Shown: piece by piece, positions 40,401 to 49,920 of the stretch | How the letters are laid out: every line of letters starts with the position of its first letter | Numbering within the stretch: the first letter of the stretch is position 1 | Source: Mycolicibacterium rhodesiae NBB3 | GTDB taxonomy: Bacteria > Actinomycetota > Actinomycetes > Mycobacteriales > Mycobacteriaceae | Length of the DNA stretch: 64,000 nucleotides | Direction: 5' to 3' | Assembly (NCBI RefSeq): GCF_000230895.2 | Contig: NC_016604.1 | Location: 1,798,001-1,862,000, forward strand | The notes under the pieces: generated by a model | What the model was told of the DNA's origin: nothing | What the model saw: only the letters and a program-made list of their open reading frames with translations | Databases searched by the model: none | Translations under genes and position numbers: made by a program

Positions 40401-41328
40401 GCTGCCGGAGTCGGGTGTGCGCAGCGGATTGGCCCCCGCCGAACGCGATTCCGCCGGGCAGCCGGTGGAACCGCGTGCGGTCGACCGTCAGATCCCGTTC
40501 CAGATCTCCGCCGCCGCCGCACGTGCGGTTCAGGAAGGCGGCGGCATCCGCAGTGCGCCGACGCTGCTGAACCTGCTGCAGCAGGCCACCGCGATCGCCG
40601 ATCGCACCGAACTCATCTCCCCCGTCGACGAGCCCGACGAGCCGTCCCGGCAGCGGTTCCGCGACCAACCCGCCGACGATCTCGAGGCGCAGCTGCGCCG
40701 CCGCAGAGCGCTCATGATCGGCCTCGCCGTCGGCGCCGCCGTCATCATCATCGCGCTGGTCCTGTTGGGGACGGTGCTGAGCAGCATCTTCGGTGACGTC
40801 GGGGACGGTCTGGGCGGCGACGAACTGGGACTCAACACCCCGAGCACGTCGTCGGAGGAGTCCAGCAGCGGTGCAGGCGAAACCGTGAAACCCGTTTCGG
40901 CAACGGTGTTCTCACCCGAGGGTGAAGCCGATGCGCCCGCCGCGGCACGGCTCGCGATCGACGGCAACCCGACGACCGTGTGGCCGATCGACACGTACAC
41001 CGATCCGAACCCGTTCCCGAACTTCAAGAACGGCGTCGGCCTGATCCTGGCGCTTCCGAAGCCCACCAAGATCGGCGAGGTCACCGTCAACGTCAACAGC
41101 ACCGGTACCGCGGTGGAGATCCGGTCGGCGCGGACGTCGTCGCCCTCGTCGCTGGCTGATACCACGCTGCTGAAGTCGGCGACGCCACTGCAGCCGGGCA
41201 ACAACACCATCAAGGTGGACAGCGGCGAGCCCACCTCCAACCTGCTGGTCTGGGTGTCCACTCTGGGCACCGTCAACGGTGAAAACCGGTCAGACATCGC
41301 CGAGATCACCGTCAAGGCGGCCGGGTAG
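37465..41328 (+). CDS. murJ: Lipid II flippase MurJ fused to a pseudokinase
   Basis: A 1287-residue protein (Rv3910/MviN homologue). After a Pro-rich tail (about 1-80) comes the MurJ flippase (about 85-605, about 14 helices, starting SWGMAFATLISRLTGF). A linker leads to a protein-kinase-like domain (about 800-1055), a single helix (about 1083-1105) and an extracytoplasmic C-terminal beta domain (about 1130-1287). The kinase domain lacks the catalytic Lys (VALTFVDPD), the HRD Asp (SIDHPSRVRV) and DFG, so it is a pseudokinase; in M. tuberculosis it binds FhaA once phosphorylated by PknB. ATG start overlaps the DUF6049 stop (ATGA). Confidence 0.95.
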   Translation: MNTVPGPSSAGPGRHGRHLSAPPHVDLGGPLPPRRPAPPAPQAAHVPVPGPPPPRPTPAPPRLPRGPAPRRKAGRPELSDAAVVSRSWGMAFATLISRLTGFARIVLIATILGAALSSAFSVAYQLPNLIAALVLEATFTAIFVPVLARAERDDPDGGTAFVRRLVTLATTLLLLTTALAIASAPLLVGLMLGDDPQVNRDLTTAFAYLLLPQVLFYGLSSVFMAILNTRNVFGPPAWAPVCNNIVAIATLGLYLIVPGELSVDPVQMGNAKLLVLGIGMTLGTVTQVVLLLVALRRERVSLRPLWGVDDRLRQFGAMASAMVLYVLISQLGLIVGNRIASGAAASGPAIYNYTWLVLMLPFGMIGVTVLTVVMPRLSRNAAANDNPAVLADLSLATRLTMVTLIPIVAMMTVGGPAIGSALFSYGNFGDVDAGYLGLAITLSAFTLIPYALVLLQLRVFYAREQPWTPIALIVVITIVKIAASVAAPHLTDDPDLVAGYLGLANGLGFLAGAIVGYYLLRANLNPPGGRLVGLQVVRTILVTICASLVAGLIAHVVDKLVGLESLTDDWGGGGSLLRLLVLGLIMVPIIAGVMIAAQVPEAQAALAAVRRRLGRRRKPVRVGSPPTMRPDQPPAGMPLTYAHQRNSSAPGRRPGLPSATRGGPTVTRHGPPAAVTGDGMRKGPGLTNEPAGGSVPGPDNTATAKIPLAPSSGERESGVNADDFQPDMPAQEFTPDVHSPADVNKTVQISTEEAIGTTPMPASGRPPSDYGGDPTRESLPFDVPREPAIEAATSDEDVHLIPGAVVGGGRYRLLVFHGGPPTLQFWQALDTALDRQVALTFVDPDNTLPDAQLREILSRTLKLSRLDMPGVARVLDVANIGSGGLVVSEWIRGGSLAEVADTSPSPVGGARAIQSLAAAAEAAHRAGVALSIDHPSRVRVSIEGDVALAFPATLPEATPEDDIRGIGAALYALLVDRWPLPESGVRSGLAPAERDSAGQPVEPRAVDRQIPFQISAAAARAVQEGGGIRSAPTLLNLLQQATAIADRTELISPVDEPDEPSRQRFRDQPADDLEAQLRRRRALMIGLAVGAAVIIIALVLLGTVLSSIFGDVGDGLGGDELGLNTPSTSSEESSSGAGETVKPVSATVFSPEGEADAPAAARLAIDGNPTTVWPIDTYTDPNPFPNFKNGVGLILALPKPTKIGEVTVNVNSTGTAVEIRSARTSSPSSLADTTLLKSATPLQPGNNTIKVDSGEPTSNLLVWVSTLGTVNGENRSDIAEITVKAAG

Positions 41329-41360
41329 CCGGGCTATCCCCAGCCCCACAAAGAAGTGTC

Positions 41361-41384
41361 GGAAGGCACCCGCGGCGCCGTTTA
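41361..41384 (+). promoter_or_regulatory. Candidate ECF-type promoter for sigM
   Basis: GGAAGG at 41361-41366 and CGTTTA at 41379-41384 lie at ECF-promoter spacing, ending 10 bp before the sigM GTG. It fits autoregulation by SigM or another ECF factor, and a very short leader. Weak match; inferred. Confidence 0.35.
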
Positions 41385-41394
41385 GTGTTCGGCT

Positions 41395-41997
41395 GTGGGG
41401 ACCGTCGGGGGGACTTCAGAATCACAACCGCGCAGCGATGCGGAGTTGCTCGCCGCGCACGTCGCGGGTGAGCGGTACGCATTCGAGGAGCTGTTCCGCC
41501 GTCACCATCGCCAGCTGTACCGGCTCGCCCAGCTCACCAGCCGTAACCCCGACGATGCCGCCGACGCCCTGCAGGACGCGATGCTGTCGGCACACCGAAC
41601 CGCTCCCCGCTTCCGCCACGACGCGGCCGTCAGCAGTTGGCTGTATCGCATCGTGGTCAACGCATGCCTGGACAGGCTGCGGCGCAACAAGATCCGGCCG
41701 ACCACCACCCTGCTGGAGGACATCTGCCACGCCGGCGATCCGATGCCGCGGGTGGACACCGCAATCGTGATCGAGCGTGCGCTGATGGGTCTGCCCGTCG
41801 AGCAGCGCGCCGCCGTGGTCGCGGTCGACATGCAGGGCTACTCGGTGATCGAGACCGCCCGAATGCTCGGTGTCGCCGAGGGCACCGTGAAGAGCCGCTG
41901 CTCGCGTGCGCGGCGCAAGCTCGCCGAGACGCTGGACTACTTCGCGATGGCCGACGGTGGAACCGCAGCGTCGCCCTCGCCGTCTAATCCTCCGTGA
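41395..41997 (+). CDS. sigM: ECF RNA polymerase sigma factor SigM
   Basis: A 200-residue ECF sigma factor. Region 2 is about 25-95 (FEELFRRHHRQLYRLAQL; DAADALQDAMLSAH) and region 4 is about 120-175 (LPVEQRAAVVAVDMQGYSVI then ETARMLGVAEGTVKSRCSRA). In mycobacteria SigM controls envelope-linked genes. GTG start at 41395, 66 bp after murJ. The next gene encodes its likely anti-sigma factor. A longer upstream start is not supported by the promoter candidate at 41361. Confidence 0.93.
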   Translation: MGTVGGTSESQPRSDAELLAAHVAGERYAFEELFRRHHRQLYRLAQLTSRNPDDAADALQDAMLSAHRTAPRFRHDAAVSSWLYRIVVNACLDRLRRNKIRPTTTLLEDICHAGDPMPRVDTAIVIERALMGLPVEQRAAVVAVDMQGYSVIETARMLGVAEGTVKSRCSRARRKLAETLDYFAMADGGTAASPSPSNPP

Positions 41998-42037
41998 TGG
42001 AGACTGGCTGACGTCAGGGCAACCGGCGGGAGCGGCG

Positions 42038-42649
42038 ATGGACGACGGCGCACAGGACGAGGACGACGGCGATCCTGCCGTGGCGCGCGTCCGCCGCGAC
42101 CTTGCCGAGCTCGGATCGGACGGGGCGTCCGCCGCGGATGTGCCTGAACACGTGACATCGCGCGTGGTCGCCGCGCTGCGGGCCGAGCCTGCCCACACCG
42201 TGCGCCGTCAGCCGCTGAGCCGCCCTCCGTTGTTCGCGCTCATCGTCGGCGTCGGTGCCGCTGTCGCCGCGGTCGTCGTCGGCGCTTCGATGGTGTCCGG
42301 CGATCCCACGCCGACCTATCCGGCCGGACCGACCGCCGAAAAGATCACCGTCGCCAGGCCTGCTGCCACCGTGCCGCTGCCGGAGCCGCAGATTCTCGCG
42401 CTGTTGACCCGGCCACCGGACTACGGCCCGCTCTCCGACCCCGGTCAGCGCGGCTCCTGCCTCGATCGGCTGGGCTACGGCGGGACAGCGGTGCTCGGTG
42501 CCACGCCGCTGGACATGCATGGCAAGCCCACGGTGCTGATGGTGCTGCCCGGTGACGCTCCCGACCTCGTGGTGGCCGTGGTGGTCGATCCCAACTGCGG
42601 TGAAGCTCACCCGGGCCTGTTGGCCAGAACCGTGGTCACTCGCACGTAA
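42038..42649 (+). CDS. Anti-sigma-M factor-like membrane protein, short N-terminus
   Basis: A 203-residue protein in the place of Rv3912 (RsmA). It has an acidic N-terminal segment (about 1-60, VARVRRDLAELG), one membrane helix (about 63-90) and an extracytoplasmic domain with two Cys (GSCLDRLGYGG and DPNCGEA). Compared with my recollection of Rv3912, about 50 N-terminal residues that carry the sigma-binding helix bundle are missing, and only 40 bp separate the sigM stop from this ATG. Either the binding part is reduced, or it is encoded in another way. The frame extends upstream into sigM but there it shows no similarity. Confidence 0.75.
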   Translation: MDDGAQDEDDGDPAVARVRRDLAELGSDGASAADVPEHVTSRVVAALRAEPAHTVRRQPLSRPPLFALIVGVGAAVAAVVVGASMVSGDPTPTYPAGPTAEKITVARPAATVPLPEPQILALLTRPPDYGPLSDPGQRGSCLDRLGYGGTAVLGATPLDMHGKPTVLMVLPGDAPDLVVAVVVDPNCGEAHPGLLARTVVTRT

Positions 42650-42668
42650 TCTGTCCCGCAGGCCTCGC

Positions 42669-42695
42669 GGGAACAGCCGGGCTTAGGCTGGTGTT
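42669..42695 (+). promoter_or_regulatory. SigH-type promoter for trxB-trxA
   Basis: GGGAACA (42669-42675), a 17-bp spacer and GTT (42693-42695) match the SigH/SigR oxidative-stress consensus. It lies about 65 bp ahead of trxB. The leader then folds a CCCCGGC/GCCGGGG hairpin (42717-42733). SigH control of trxB2-trxC is known in M. tuberculosis. Confidence 0.7.
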
Positions 42696-42758
42696 ACACC
42701 CGTGCCGACGTAAAACCCCCGGCGCAGCCGGGGAACGGCAGAAAGGCGCAAGGCGCTC

Positions 42759-43733
42759 ATGAGCACTGACACCGCGGTTCATGACCTGATCGTCATCGGA
42801 TCCGGGCCTGCGGGTTACACCGCGGCCATCTATGCAGCACGCGCCCAGCTGTCCCCGCTGGTGTTCGAGGGCATCCAGTTCGGCGGGGCACTGATGACCA
42901 CCACCGAGGTGGAGAACTATCCGGGCTTCCGCGACGGCATCACCGGTCCGGAGTTGATGGACCAGATGCGCGAGCAAGCGCTGCGATTCGGCGCCGACCT
43001 GCGGATGGAGGATGTGGACGCCGTCTCGCTGGAGGGTCCCATCAAGACCGTCACCGTCGGCGACGAGACCTACCGTTCGCGCGCCGTGATCCTTGCGATG
43101 GGCGCGGCCGCCCGCCACCTGGGTGTCCCCGGCGAGGAGGCCCTGATCGGTATGGGCGTCAGCACATGTGCCACGTGCGACGGCTTCTTCTTCCGCGATG
43201 AGGACATCGTCGTGGTCGGTGGCGGCGACTCCGCCATGGAGGAAGCGACGTTCCTGACCCGCTTCGCCCGCAGTGTGACCATCGTCCACCGGCGCGAGGA
43301 GTTCAGGGCCTCACGCATCATGCTCGAGCGCGCCCGCGCCAACGAGAAGATCACCTTCCTGCTGAACACCCAGGTGACGGCCATCGAGGGCGACCCCAAG
43401 GTCAGCGACGTGCGGCTGCGCAACACCGCTACCGGTGAGGAATCCAAGCTCGATGTGACCGGCGTCTTCGTCGCCATCGGCCACGACCCCCGCTCGGAGC
43501 TGGTGCGCGGGCAGGTCGAGCTGGACGACGACGGCTACGTGCAGACCCAACCGCACAGCACCGCCACCTCGGTGGAGGGCGTATTCGCTGCGGGCGACCT
43601 CGTCGATCACATCTACCGACAGGCGATCACCGCAGCGGGCACCGGCTGTTCGGCATCGATCGACGCCGAGCGCTGGTTGGCCGAAATCGGTTCTGCGCCA
43701 AGCGATGAAGAAACAGCCATTCCCGTCCGATAG
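42759..43733 (+). CDS. trxB: Thioredoxin reductase
   Basis: NADPH-dependent flavoenzyme that reduces thioredoxin. The 324-residue product has the FAD loop [16 protein letters not shown], the redox pair CATC (in [11 protein letters not shown], about 130-150), the NADPH loop [11 protein letters not shown] and the C-terminal FAD motif [24 protein letters not shown] start behind AGAAAGG. It is 3 bp from trxA, with which it shares a SigH-like promoter. Confidence 0.97.
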   Translation: MSTDTAVHDLIVIGSGPAGYTAAIYAARAQLSPLVFEGIQFGGALMTTTEVENYPGFRDGITGPELMDQMREQALRFGADLRMEDVDAVSLEGPIKTVTVGDETYRSRAVILAMGAAARHLGVPGEEALIGMGVSTCATCDGFFFRDEDIVVVGGGDSAMEEATFLTRFARSVTIVHRREEFRASRIMLERARANEKITFLLNTQVTAIEGDPKVSDVRLRNTATGEESKLDVTGVFVAIGHDPRSELVRGQVELDDDGYVQTQPHSTATSVEGVFAAGDLVDHIYRQAITAAGTGCSASIDAERWLAEIGSAPSDEETAIPVR

Positions 43734-43736
43734 GAG

Positions 43737-44084
43737 TTGACCATGGCCGAAACCACTGCTGGAAAAGCCACCGTGACCGTCACCGACGACTCGTTCTCCA
43801 GCGATGTGCTGTCGAGCAGCACCCCCGTGCTGGTGGACTTCTGGGCCACCTGGTGCGGGCCGTGCAAGATGGTCGCGCCGGTACTCGAGGAGATCGCCGG
43901 TGAGAAGGCCGGGCAGCTGACCGTCGCCAAGATCGACGTCGACGCCAATCCGGCGACCGCTCGTGACTTCCAGGTCGTCTCGATTCCGACGATGATCCTG
44001 TTCAAAGACGGTGCTCCGGTGAAGCGCATCGTCGGCGCAAAAGGCAAGGCCGCGCTGCTGCGCGAACTCGCTGACGTGGTCTAA
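43737..44084 (+). CDS. trxA: Thioredoxin
   Basis: A 115-residue thioredoxin with the active site WCGPCK (in FWATWCGPCKMVAPVLEE) and the cis-Pro segment VVSIPTMILFKDG. It corresponds to M. tuberculosis TrxC (Rv3914). It is the electron donor for ribonucleotide reductase and peroxidases, and partner of the reductase encoded 3 bp upstream. Confidence 0.96.
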   Translation: MTMAETTAGKATVTVTDDSFSSDVLSSSTPVLVDFWATWCGPCKMVAPVLEEIAGEKAGQLTVAKIDVDANPATARDFQVVSIPTMILFKDGAPVKRIVGAKGKAALLRELADVV

Positions 44085-44116
44085 CGCTCCCCTGGCTTCG
44101 TCCCCTGGCTTCGCTG

Positions 44117-44133
44117 TGGGCCCTGCGGGCCCA
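44117..44133 (+). terminator. Short GC hairpin after trxA
   Basis: TGGGCCC, loop TGC, GGGCCCA: a perfect 7-bp stem 33 bp after the trxA stop, preceded by a 13-bp direct repeat (CCCCTGGCTTCGT/C). No T-run. A weak terminator candidate. Confidence 0.4.
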
Positions 44134-44176
44134 TATTCGGGCGGGTAGGACACTCGCCTGGCGTTTTCCGAAATCC

Positions 44177-44202
44177 CAGACGCGTCTGAGACAATGCTGT
44201 CT
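44177..44202. promoter_or_regulatory. Adjacent palindromes upstream of cwlM
   Basis: CAGACGCGTCTG (44177-44188) is a perfect 12-bp palindrome, followed directly by AGACA-ATGC-TGTCT (44189-44202), an inverted repeat that shares the AGAC/GTCT half-site. They sit 61-86 bp before the cwlM start, where an operator would be expected. No known regulator is assigned. Confidence 0.35.
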
Positions 44203-44262
44203 AGCTCTGCTACGCCTGTCGGCGCTCTGCGACCGCCGACGTCCGTGACCGAAAGGCCGCCT

Positions 44263-45456
44263 ATGTCGAGTCTGCGTCGCGGTGACCGCGGTAGCGCGGT
44301 CACCGAGATCCGGGCCGCTTTGACGTCCTTAGGAATGGTCGACAACCCCGACGACGACATCACGACCGGTAGGCACGTCGCGTTCGATGTCTTCGACGAT
44401 GAACTCGACCATGCGGTGCGGGCCTTTCAGCAGCACCGGGGTCTGTTGGTGGACGGAATCGTCGGTGAGGCGACGTACCGTGCGCTGAAGGAGGCGTCGT
44501 ATCGCCTTGGCGCGCGCACCCTCAATCATCAGTTCGGTGCGCCGATGTTCGGCGACGACGTCGCGACATTGCAGGCTCGGCTGCAGGACCTCGGTTTCTA
44601 CACCGACATGGTCGACGGGCACTTCGGACTGCACACCCACAACGCCTTGATGTCCTACCAGCGTGAGTACGGCCTGTATCCGGACGGCATCTGCGGCCCA
44701 GAAACGTTGCGCTCCTTGTACTTTCTGGGTTCGCGCGTCACCGGAGGGTCACCGCACGCGATCCGCGAGGAGGAGCTGGTGCGCACCTCCGGGCCGCGGC
44801 TGTCCGGCAAAAGGATCATCATCGATCCGGGCCGCGGCGGAGACGACCACGGCCTGATCATGCAGAGTCCCGACGGCCCGATCAGCGAGGCCGACATCCT
44901 CTGGGATCTCGCCAGCCGACTCGAAGGCCGGATGACCGCCATCGGCATGGACACCTTCCTGTCGCGGCCGGCCAACCGTGCACCGTTGGACGCCGCACGA
45001 GCGGCGACCGCCAACACCGTCGGCGCTGACCTGATGATCAGCCTGCGCTGCGCAACGCAGCCGAGCCCGGCCGCCAACGGCGTCGCCTCATTCCACTTCG
45101 GGAACTCGCACGGTTCGGTGTCCACCATCGGACGCAATCTCGCCGACTTCATTCAACGAGAAGTGGTGGCGCGCACCGGTTTACGTGATTGCCGCACCCA
45201 TGGGCGAACCTGGGATCTGTTGCGGCTCACCCGCATGCCCACGGTGCAGGTCGACGTCGGCTATGTGACCAATCCGCGTGACCGCGGACTGCTGGTGTCC
45301 AGCCAGACCCGGGACTCGATCGCCGAGGGCATCCTGGCCGCCGTCAAGCGGCTCTACCTGCTCGGCAAGAACGACCGCCCCACTGGCACTTTCACTTTCG
45401 CCGAACTCCTGGCCCACGAACTTTCCGTTGAGGCCGGGCGCGTCAGCCCAAGCTGA
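44263..45456 (+). CDS. cwlM: CwlM, amidase-like regulator of peptidoglycan synthesis
   Basis: Essential cytoplasmic regulator that activates MurA when phosphorylated by PknB. The 397-residue product has two peptidoglycan-binding-like domains (about 1-75 and 80-155) and an amidase_3-like domain (about 175-370). Zinc-ligand positions are changed: IIIDPGRGGDD has Arg for His, SLRCATQ has Arg for His, and VDVGYVTNP has Asp for the catalytic Glu, so amidase activity is unlikely. The C-terminus carries Thr374/Thr376/Thr378 (PTGTFTFAELL), the region phosphorylated in M. smegmatis. The ATG at 44263 is preceded by GAAAGG. Convergent with the GNAT-like gene. Confidence 0.95.
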   Translation: MSSLRRGDRGSAVTEIRAALTSLGMVDNPDDDITTGRHVAFDVFDDELDHAVRAFQQHRGLLVDGIVGEATYRALKEASYRLGARTLNHQFGAPMFGDDVATLQARLQDLGFYTDMVDGHFGLHTHNALMSYQREYGLYPDGICGPETLRSLYFLGSRVTGGSPHAIREEELVRTSGPRLSGKRIIIDPGRGGDDHGLIMQSPDGPISEADILWDLASRLEGRMTAIGMDTFLSRPANRAPLDAARAATANTVGADLMISLRCATQPSPAANGVASFHFGNSHGSVSTIGRNLADFIQREVVARTGLRDCRTHGRTWDLLRLTRMPTVQVDVGYVTNPRDRGLLVSSQTRDSIAEGILAAVKRLYLLGKNDRPTGTFTFAELLAHELSVEAGRVSPS

Positions 45457-45470
45457 GTCCGCTCAGCCGG

Positions 45471-46229
45471 CTAGGAGCACGGACCGGCACCCGCTCCGAC
45501 CGGCTGCTGCAGCTGCGCGGTTTCCAGCAGCCGCTCGAGCGCCGCCTCGACATCTGCCTTCCAACCCAACCCCTGTTCCAGCTCGAGCCGCAGCCGAGGG
45601 AAGTACGGATGCGGCGAGACGATCACGAAGCCCGCGTCCTGCAACAGGTCGACGTCGAGCACGCACTGCTCGACCGAGCAGTCCCCCAGCACCTCCAGGA
45701 TCGGACGAAGGACCGGCGACACCGCCTGTGGGTCAACGAGATCCGACACATCGGCGGTATGGCCGAACGCTTCGAGCGCCCGGACGCCGCGGCGGACAAG
45801 GTCGCCCACCACAGCGGCGATCAGGCTCCGCGGAAGCGCGTCGGCGCCGTCGCCGGATTCCACACCCAGTGTGGTGAGCAGAACGGCGTCGGCACTGACC
45901 GGGCCGGAGGGAAAGTACCGCGCGCGCGGCACCGCGCGTGGCGGCGCGTAGAACGCGTAGCCCAGGCACGGCTCGTCGCCTGTCAGCGCCGGCGGCGCCT
46001 CGTCCATCGACTCTGGGCACAACACCGCCATCTGCCCGCACGCACCCCACTCGAGCATGACCATCGACAGCCACGCTTCCTTTTCGAATTCGGGGTCCCA
46101 CAGCTGATTGCCGCCGGCGTGTGGCGACTGCAGGGTCGATGGATCCACCTCCCAGAACACGCATCGGCGGGCGTGCTTGGGCAGCTGCTCGAACGCCTCG
46201 AGCCGCATGGGCGTGATACGTGGGGGCAC
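45471..46229 (-). CDS. GNAT-like acetyltransferase (Rv3916c homologue)
   Basis: A 252-residue protein conserved next to parB in mycobacteria. It contains PCLGYAFYAPP (beta strand region), GPVSADAVLLTTLGV (beta-4 region) and RRGVRALEAFG, which fit an N-acetyltransferase fold, but the acetyl-CoA loop is not clear. The GTG at 46229 is chosen because GGAGAGG precedes it and the start then aligns with Rv3916c; a GTG 15 codons earlier has no good ribosome site. The interval 46230-46447 holds only the leader and shows no gene. Confidence 0.75.
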   Translation of the reverse strand: MPPRITPMRLEAFEQLPKHARRCVFWEVDPSTLQSPHAGGNQLWDPEFEKEAWLSMVMLEWGACGQMAVLCPESMDEAPPALTGDEPCLGYAFYAPPRAVPRARYFPSGPVSADAVLLTTLGVESGDGADALPRSLIAAVVGDLVRRGVRALEAFGHTADVSDLVDPQAVSPVLRPILEVLGDCSVEQCVLDVDLLQDAGFVIVSPHPYFPRLRLELEQGLGWKADVEAALERLLETAQLQQPVGAGAGPCS

Positions 46230-46447
46230 TAGCCTCTCCGGGTTCCACACGGTGCGGATGTGCACGGATGCCACTCCAGAATAGAAGGCCGCGGCGAAGA
46301 TGGCCCCAAATCGGCGCTGTGAGCTGCCCGCAGCTGCGCTGGCGGCGAAACTTGTTGGCGCACAGGATATTTCCGCACAGGGACCGCCTCCACCAACGCT
46401 CTCCCCAGGCTATGTGTCACAGTGACGTAATTACCGCGGGTAGCCGG

Positions 46448-47422
46448 TCAGCGCTCGGACGCGCTCATCAGTTCGACGATGCGCTGCAGGTCGTCCACCG
46501 ACCCGAACTCGACGACGATCTTGCCTTTGCGTTTGCCGAGGGCGACGGTAACGCGGGTATCGAAGGCCGACGACAGCCGCTCAGCAACATCCTGCAGCCC
46601 TGGCATGTGAATCGGCTTGCGTCGCGGAGCCGTCGGCGTGGATGGCCCGGCGCTGTTGGCCAATGTGACGGCTTCTTCGGTCGCACGTACCGAGAGCCCT
46701 TCGGCGACGATGCGCGCTGCGAGCTCCTCCTGCTTTTCCGGCCCTCCCTCGAGGGACAGCAGGGCTCGCGCGTGTCCTGCCGACAGCACTCCGGCAGCCA
46801 CGCGGCGCTGCACCGCGATCGGCAACCGCAGCAGCCGGATCATGTTGGTGATGAGCGGACGCGAGCGTCCGATCCGGGCCGCCAGTTCGTCGTGGGTGAC
46901 GCCGAACTCATCCAGCAGCTGCTGATAGGCCGCGGCCTCTTCCAGCGGATTCAGCTGAACGCGGTGGATGTTCTCCAACAAGGCGTCCCGCAGCATGTTG
47001 TCGTCGCCGGTCTCGCGAACAATCGCCGGGATGGTGGCCAGCCCCGCCTCCTGGGCGGCCCGCCACCGCCGCTCCCCCATGACGAGCTGGTACCTCTGCG
47101 GGCCAGCCGCGCCAGACAGTGCGCGCACGACGATTGGCTGCATGAGACCGAACTCGCGGATCGAGTGCACGAGTTCGCCGAGTGCCTCTTCGTCGAACAC
47201 CTGCCGGGGCTGCTTCGGATTGGGATCGATTGCCGACGGGTCGATCTCGCGGTACACCGCGCCCGCCGCGTTGACCGGAGCGCTGACCTGGCTTCCGAAA
47301 ATGGCGTCGGCCGCCGCGTCACCCATGCGTAGCGATGGCGACTCGCCCTCGGATGGTCCGGTGGGAATGAGCGATGCCAGGCCGCGACCGAGGCCGCTGC
47401 GCTTGCCTTTGGGTTGACTCAT
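46448..47422 (-). CDS. parB: Chromosome partitioning protein ParB
   Basis: A 324-residue CTP-dependent clamp that loads at parS and spreads. It has the N-terminal ParA-contact segment (RGLASLIP, about 14-20), the CTP-binding GERRWRAA box (116-123), the HTH ([20 protein letters not shown], about 175-195) and the C-terminal dimer domain. ATG start behind GAGGAGATACGG. It follows parA, separated by 107 bp of tandem repeats, instead of the usual close spacing. Three parS sites lie upstream in parA and rsmG. Confidence 0.97.
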   Translation of the reverse strand: MSQPKGKRSGLGRGLASLIPTGPSEGESPSLRMGDAAADAIFGSQVSAPVNAAGAVYREIDPSAIDPNPKQPRQVFDEEALGELVHSIREFGLMQPIVVRALSGAAGPQRYQLVMGERRWRAAQEAGLATIPAIVRETGDDNMLRDALLENIHRVQLNPLEEAAAYQQLLDEFGVTHDELAARIGRSRPLITNMIRLLRLPIAVQRRVAAGVLSAGHARALLSLEGGPEKQEELAARIVAEGLSVRATEEAVTLANSAGPSTPTAPRRKPIHMPGLQDVAERLSSAFDTRVTVALGKRKGKIVVEFGSVDDLQRIVELMSASER

Positions 47423-47446
47423 CCGTATCTCCTCATCGGTGGTCTT

Positions 47447-47529
47447 GGTTCTTCGCGCAAGCGCTCATCGGTGACTCGGTTCTTCGCGCAAGCGCTCATC
47501 GGTGACTCGGTTCTTCGCGCAAGCGCTCA

Positions 47530-47530
<1 letters not shown>
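47447..47530 (-). repeat. MIRU-like 31-bp tandem repeat between parA and parB
   Basis: 2.7 copies of a 31-bp unit (47447-47477, 47478-47508, 47509-47530, the last partial and starting inside the parA stop). The two full copies look identical. On the coding strand each unit contains ATGAGCGCTTGCGCGAAGA. The arrangement, between two operon genes with overlapping stop/start codons, is like the MIRU elements of M. tuberculosis. Confidence 0.9.
47465..47530 (-). CDS. Possible 21-residue ORF inside the parA-parB repeat
   Basis: The parA stop TGA shares its A with an ATG (TGATG). The frame that follows encodes [20 protein letters not shown] plus Arg and a stop. It could keep ribosomes moving from parA toward parB. 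It is encoded wholly by repeat units, has no ribosome site of its own and no known relatives, so coding is unproven. Confidence 0.3.
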
Positions 47531-49223
<1,693 letters not shown>

Positions 49224-49272
49224 CTACGCGGGGTGCGCCAGCACCGAACTACACGGATGTAACTCGGCGGGG

Positions 49273-49824
49273 CTAGTCAGCCAGAACGACGACGCGGCGG
49301 GAGGGCTCCACGCCCTCGCTCTCGCTGTGCACACCGTCCACTGCGGCGACGGCGTCGTGAACGATCTTGCGTTCGAAGGGCGTCATCGGCGACAGCTCCT
49401 CACGCTCCCCCGACTCCAGCACGCGCCGCGCGACCTTGTCGCCCAGCGCGGCCAACTCGTCGCGACGGCGCCGGCGCCAGCGCGCGATGTCGAGCATCAG
49501 CCGGCTCCGCTCGCCGGTCTTCTGATGTACCGCCAACCGCGTCAACTCCTGAAGCGCGTCGAGCGCCTCACCCTTCCGGCCCACCAACTTGTTGAGGTCG
49601 CTGCCGCCGTCGATGCTCACGATGGCACGGTCGCCTTCGACATCGAGATCGATGTCGCCGTCGAAGTCCAGCAGGTCCAACAGCTCCTCGAGGTAGTCGC
49701 CGGCAATCTCGCCCTCGGCGACCAGTCGCTCCTCCAGATCGTCCGATCCCGACGCGGTGCTCTGCTCACCGGTCTGATCGTCGAGCAGCTCCTCGCTGCG
49801 TTCCGTCGTATCAGCGTCAGTCAT
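49273..49824 (-). CDS. jag: Jag/KhpB-family RNA-binding protein (KH and R3H domains)
   Basis: A 183-residue protein (Rv3920c homologue). An acidic N-terminal region (about 1-55) is followed by a type II KH domain with GRKG (in NKLVGRKGEALDALQ) and an R3H domain (about 125-183, PMTPFERKIVHDAV). The family binds RNA and in other bacteria affects cell elongation and division. The ATG at 49824 (MTDADTTER) behind GGGAGAT is preferred over one five codons earlier. Downstream of yidC in the rpmH-rnpA-yidD-yidC-jag-rsmG-parA-parB cluster. Confidence 0.92.
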   Translation of the reverse strand: MTDADTTERSEELLDDQTGEQSTASGSDDLEERLVAEGEIAGDYLEELLDLLDFDGDIDLDVEGDRAIVSIDGGSDLNKLVGRKGEALDALQELTRLAVHQKTGERSRLMLDIARWRRRRRDELAALGDKVARRVLESGEREELSPMTPFERKIVHDAVAAVDGVHSESEGVEPSRRVVVLAD

Positions 49825-49920
49825 GTGTATCTCCCTCATCTCCGGTTCTCACACCGGTCGTCTACGGGTTGTCCCGCTCCCCCAGCTGCCGGCGGTCTCC
49901 CGCCGTTGCGTGCGGGGTCG

